A stretch of 5,642 nucleotides of DNA from Pseudomonadota bacterium (lineage in GTDB: Bacteria > Pseudomonadota > Alphaproteobacteria > Acetobacterales > Acetobacteraceae): the NCBI GenBank assembly GCA_021845835.1, contig JAJZVE010000343.1, forward strand, positions 1 through 5,642, written 5' to 3'. Made by a program: the position numbers and the translations under genes. Below are positions 5,078 to 5,642 of this stretch, piece by piece (position 1 is the first letter of the stretch; each line of letters begins with the position of its first letter). The notes under the pieces were generated by a model. The model was not told where the DNA came from. It did no database searches and saw only the letters and a program-made list of their open reading frames with translations.

Positions 5078-5642
5078 GTGAGCGCCATCCTTCCGCCCGT
5101 CCTGCTGGTCGGCTTCGGCAAGATGGGTGGGGCGATGCTGGCCGGCTGGCGGGAACAGGGGCTGGCGCCCTCCGTCGCCGTCGATCCGGTCCGGCCGGCG
5201 TTGCCCGGCACCGAGGTGACGGTGCTGGCCGACGCCGCCGCGATCCCGCCGCAGTTTGCGCCCGCCGCGGTGGTGCTCGCGGTCAAGCCGCAGAACGCCG
5301 CGGCCACCCTGCCCGCGTATGCGCGCTTCGCCGGAAGCGCGGTGTTCCTCTCCATCATGGCCGGGCGCAGCATCGCCGGCATGCGCGACCTGCTCGGCGG
5401 CGCCGCCGCGATCGTGCGCGCCATGCCCAACACGCCCGCCGCGATCCGCCAGGGCGTCACCGTCGCCTGCGCCGGGCCGGACGTCAGCGAGGCCCAGCGG
5501 GCGCTGTGCGACCGGCTGCTCGCTGCCATCGGCGCCGTCGCCTGGGTCGCGGACGAGGCGCTGCTCGACCCGGTGACGGCGGTGTCCGGCGGCGGCCCGG
5601 CCTATGTGTTCCTGCTCGCCGAACTGCTGGAGCGGGCGGCGA
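5078..5642 (+). CDS. proC: Pyrroline-5-carboxylate reductase ProC, 3' end beyond the window
   Basis: Last step of proline synthesis: NAD(P)H-dependent reduction of 1-pyrroline-5-carboxylate to L-proline in the cytoplasm. The 188 visible codons cover the Rossmann domain and the beginning of the C-terminal dimerisation domain; the full protein is usually about 270 residues. Visible motifs: nucleotide-binding VGFGKMGGAM (11-20), VVLAVKPQ (65-72), FLSIMAGRSI (90-99), IVRAMPNTPAAIRQGVT (112-128) and AVSGGGPAYVFLLAELL (168-184). The last is the ProC signature, with Gly where many homologues have Ser-Gly-Ser. The GTG start is the only plausible one before the Rossmann motif, since the next ATG falls inside it (codon 16). 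A weak GAGGCG (5062-5067) lies about 10 nt upstream, inside the end of the YbjN gene, which suggests coupling to it. Confidence 0.96.
   Translation, partial: MSAILPPVLLVGFGKMGGAMLAGWREQGLAPSVAVDPVRPALPGTEVTVLADAAAIPPQFAPAAVVLAVKPQNAAATLPAYARFAGSAVFLSIMAGRSIAGMRDLLGGAAAIVRAMPNTPAAIRQGVTVACAGPDVSEAQRALCDRLLAAIGAVAWVADEALLDPVTAVSGGGPAYVFLLAELLERAA

Noticed and set aside
4570..5529. Minus-strand open frame opposite the YbjN gene and proC
   Set aside because: It is antisense to two genes with clear families and shows no domain of its own.

Overview
The window is very GC-rich (about 70% or more by eye) and coding almost end to end. The protein types suggest an alphaproteobacterium, most likely Rhodospirillales, near Acetobacteraceae. 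Supporting points are the short MidA form that starts almost at its HDPFADFTTAPEIS block, and a UbiK-type protein, a YbjN-domain protein and ProC side by side. This assignment is inferred from protein appearance, not from a database search.

Minus strand, 4004 down to 1. Five genes form one tightly packed block: hldD (LPS heptose epimerase), lgt (prolipoprotein diacylglyceryl transferase), midA (SAM-dependent methyltransferase linked to respiratory complex I), pgeF (peptidoglycan editing factor / LACC1-like multicopper family) and a small lipoprotein gene cut by the left edge. Every junction overlaps by 1 to 4 bases (TGATG, TGATG, ATGA, GTGA). This predicts a single transcript with coupled translation. 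Three or four of the five products serve the cell envelope.

Plus strand, 4068 to 5642. A UbiK/BMFP-family gene starts 63 bp from hldD. After a 184-bp gap comes a YbjN-domain gene, followed 7 bp later by proC (proline biosynthesis), which runs off the right edge. The 63-bp divergent region has a symmetric TATA core that could serve both directions. The 184-bp gap holds an AT-rich island and a hairpin.

The most unusual structure is inside midA, at about 1591 to 1738. Two near-identical GC-rich palindromes lie in opposite orientation around a third short stem, forming a composite REP/BIME-like repeat. The reading frame stays open through it, so about 46 low-complexity residues are added to MidA between two conserved blocks. 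I see no RNA gene, CRISPR array, transposase, phage gene or defence system, and the window does not look like a previously undescribed multi-gene system.
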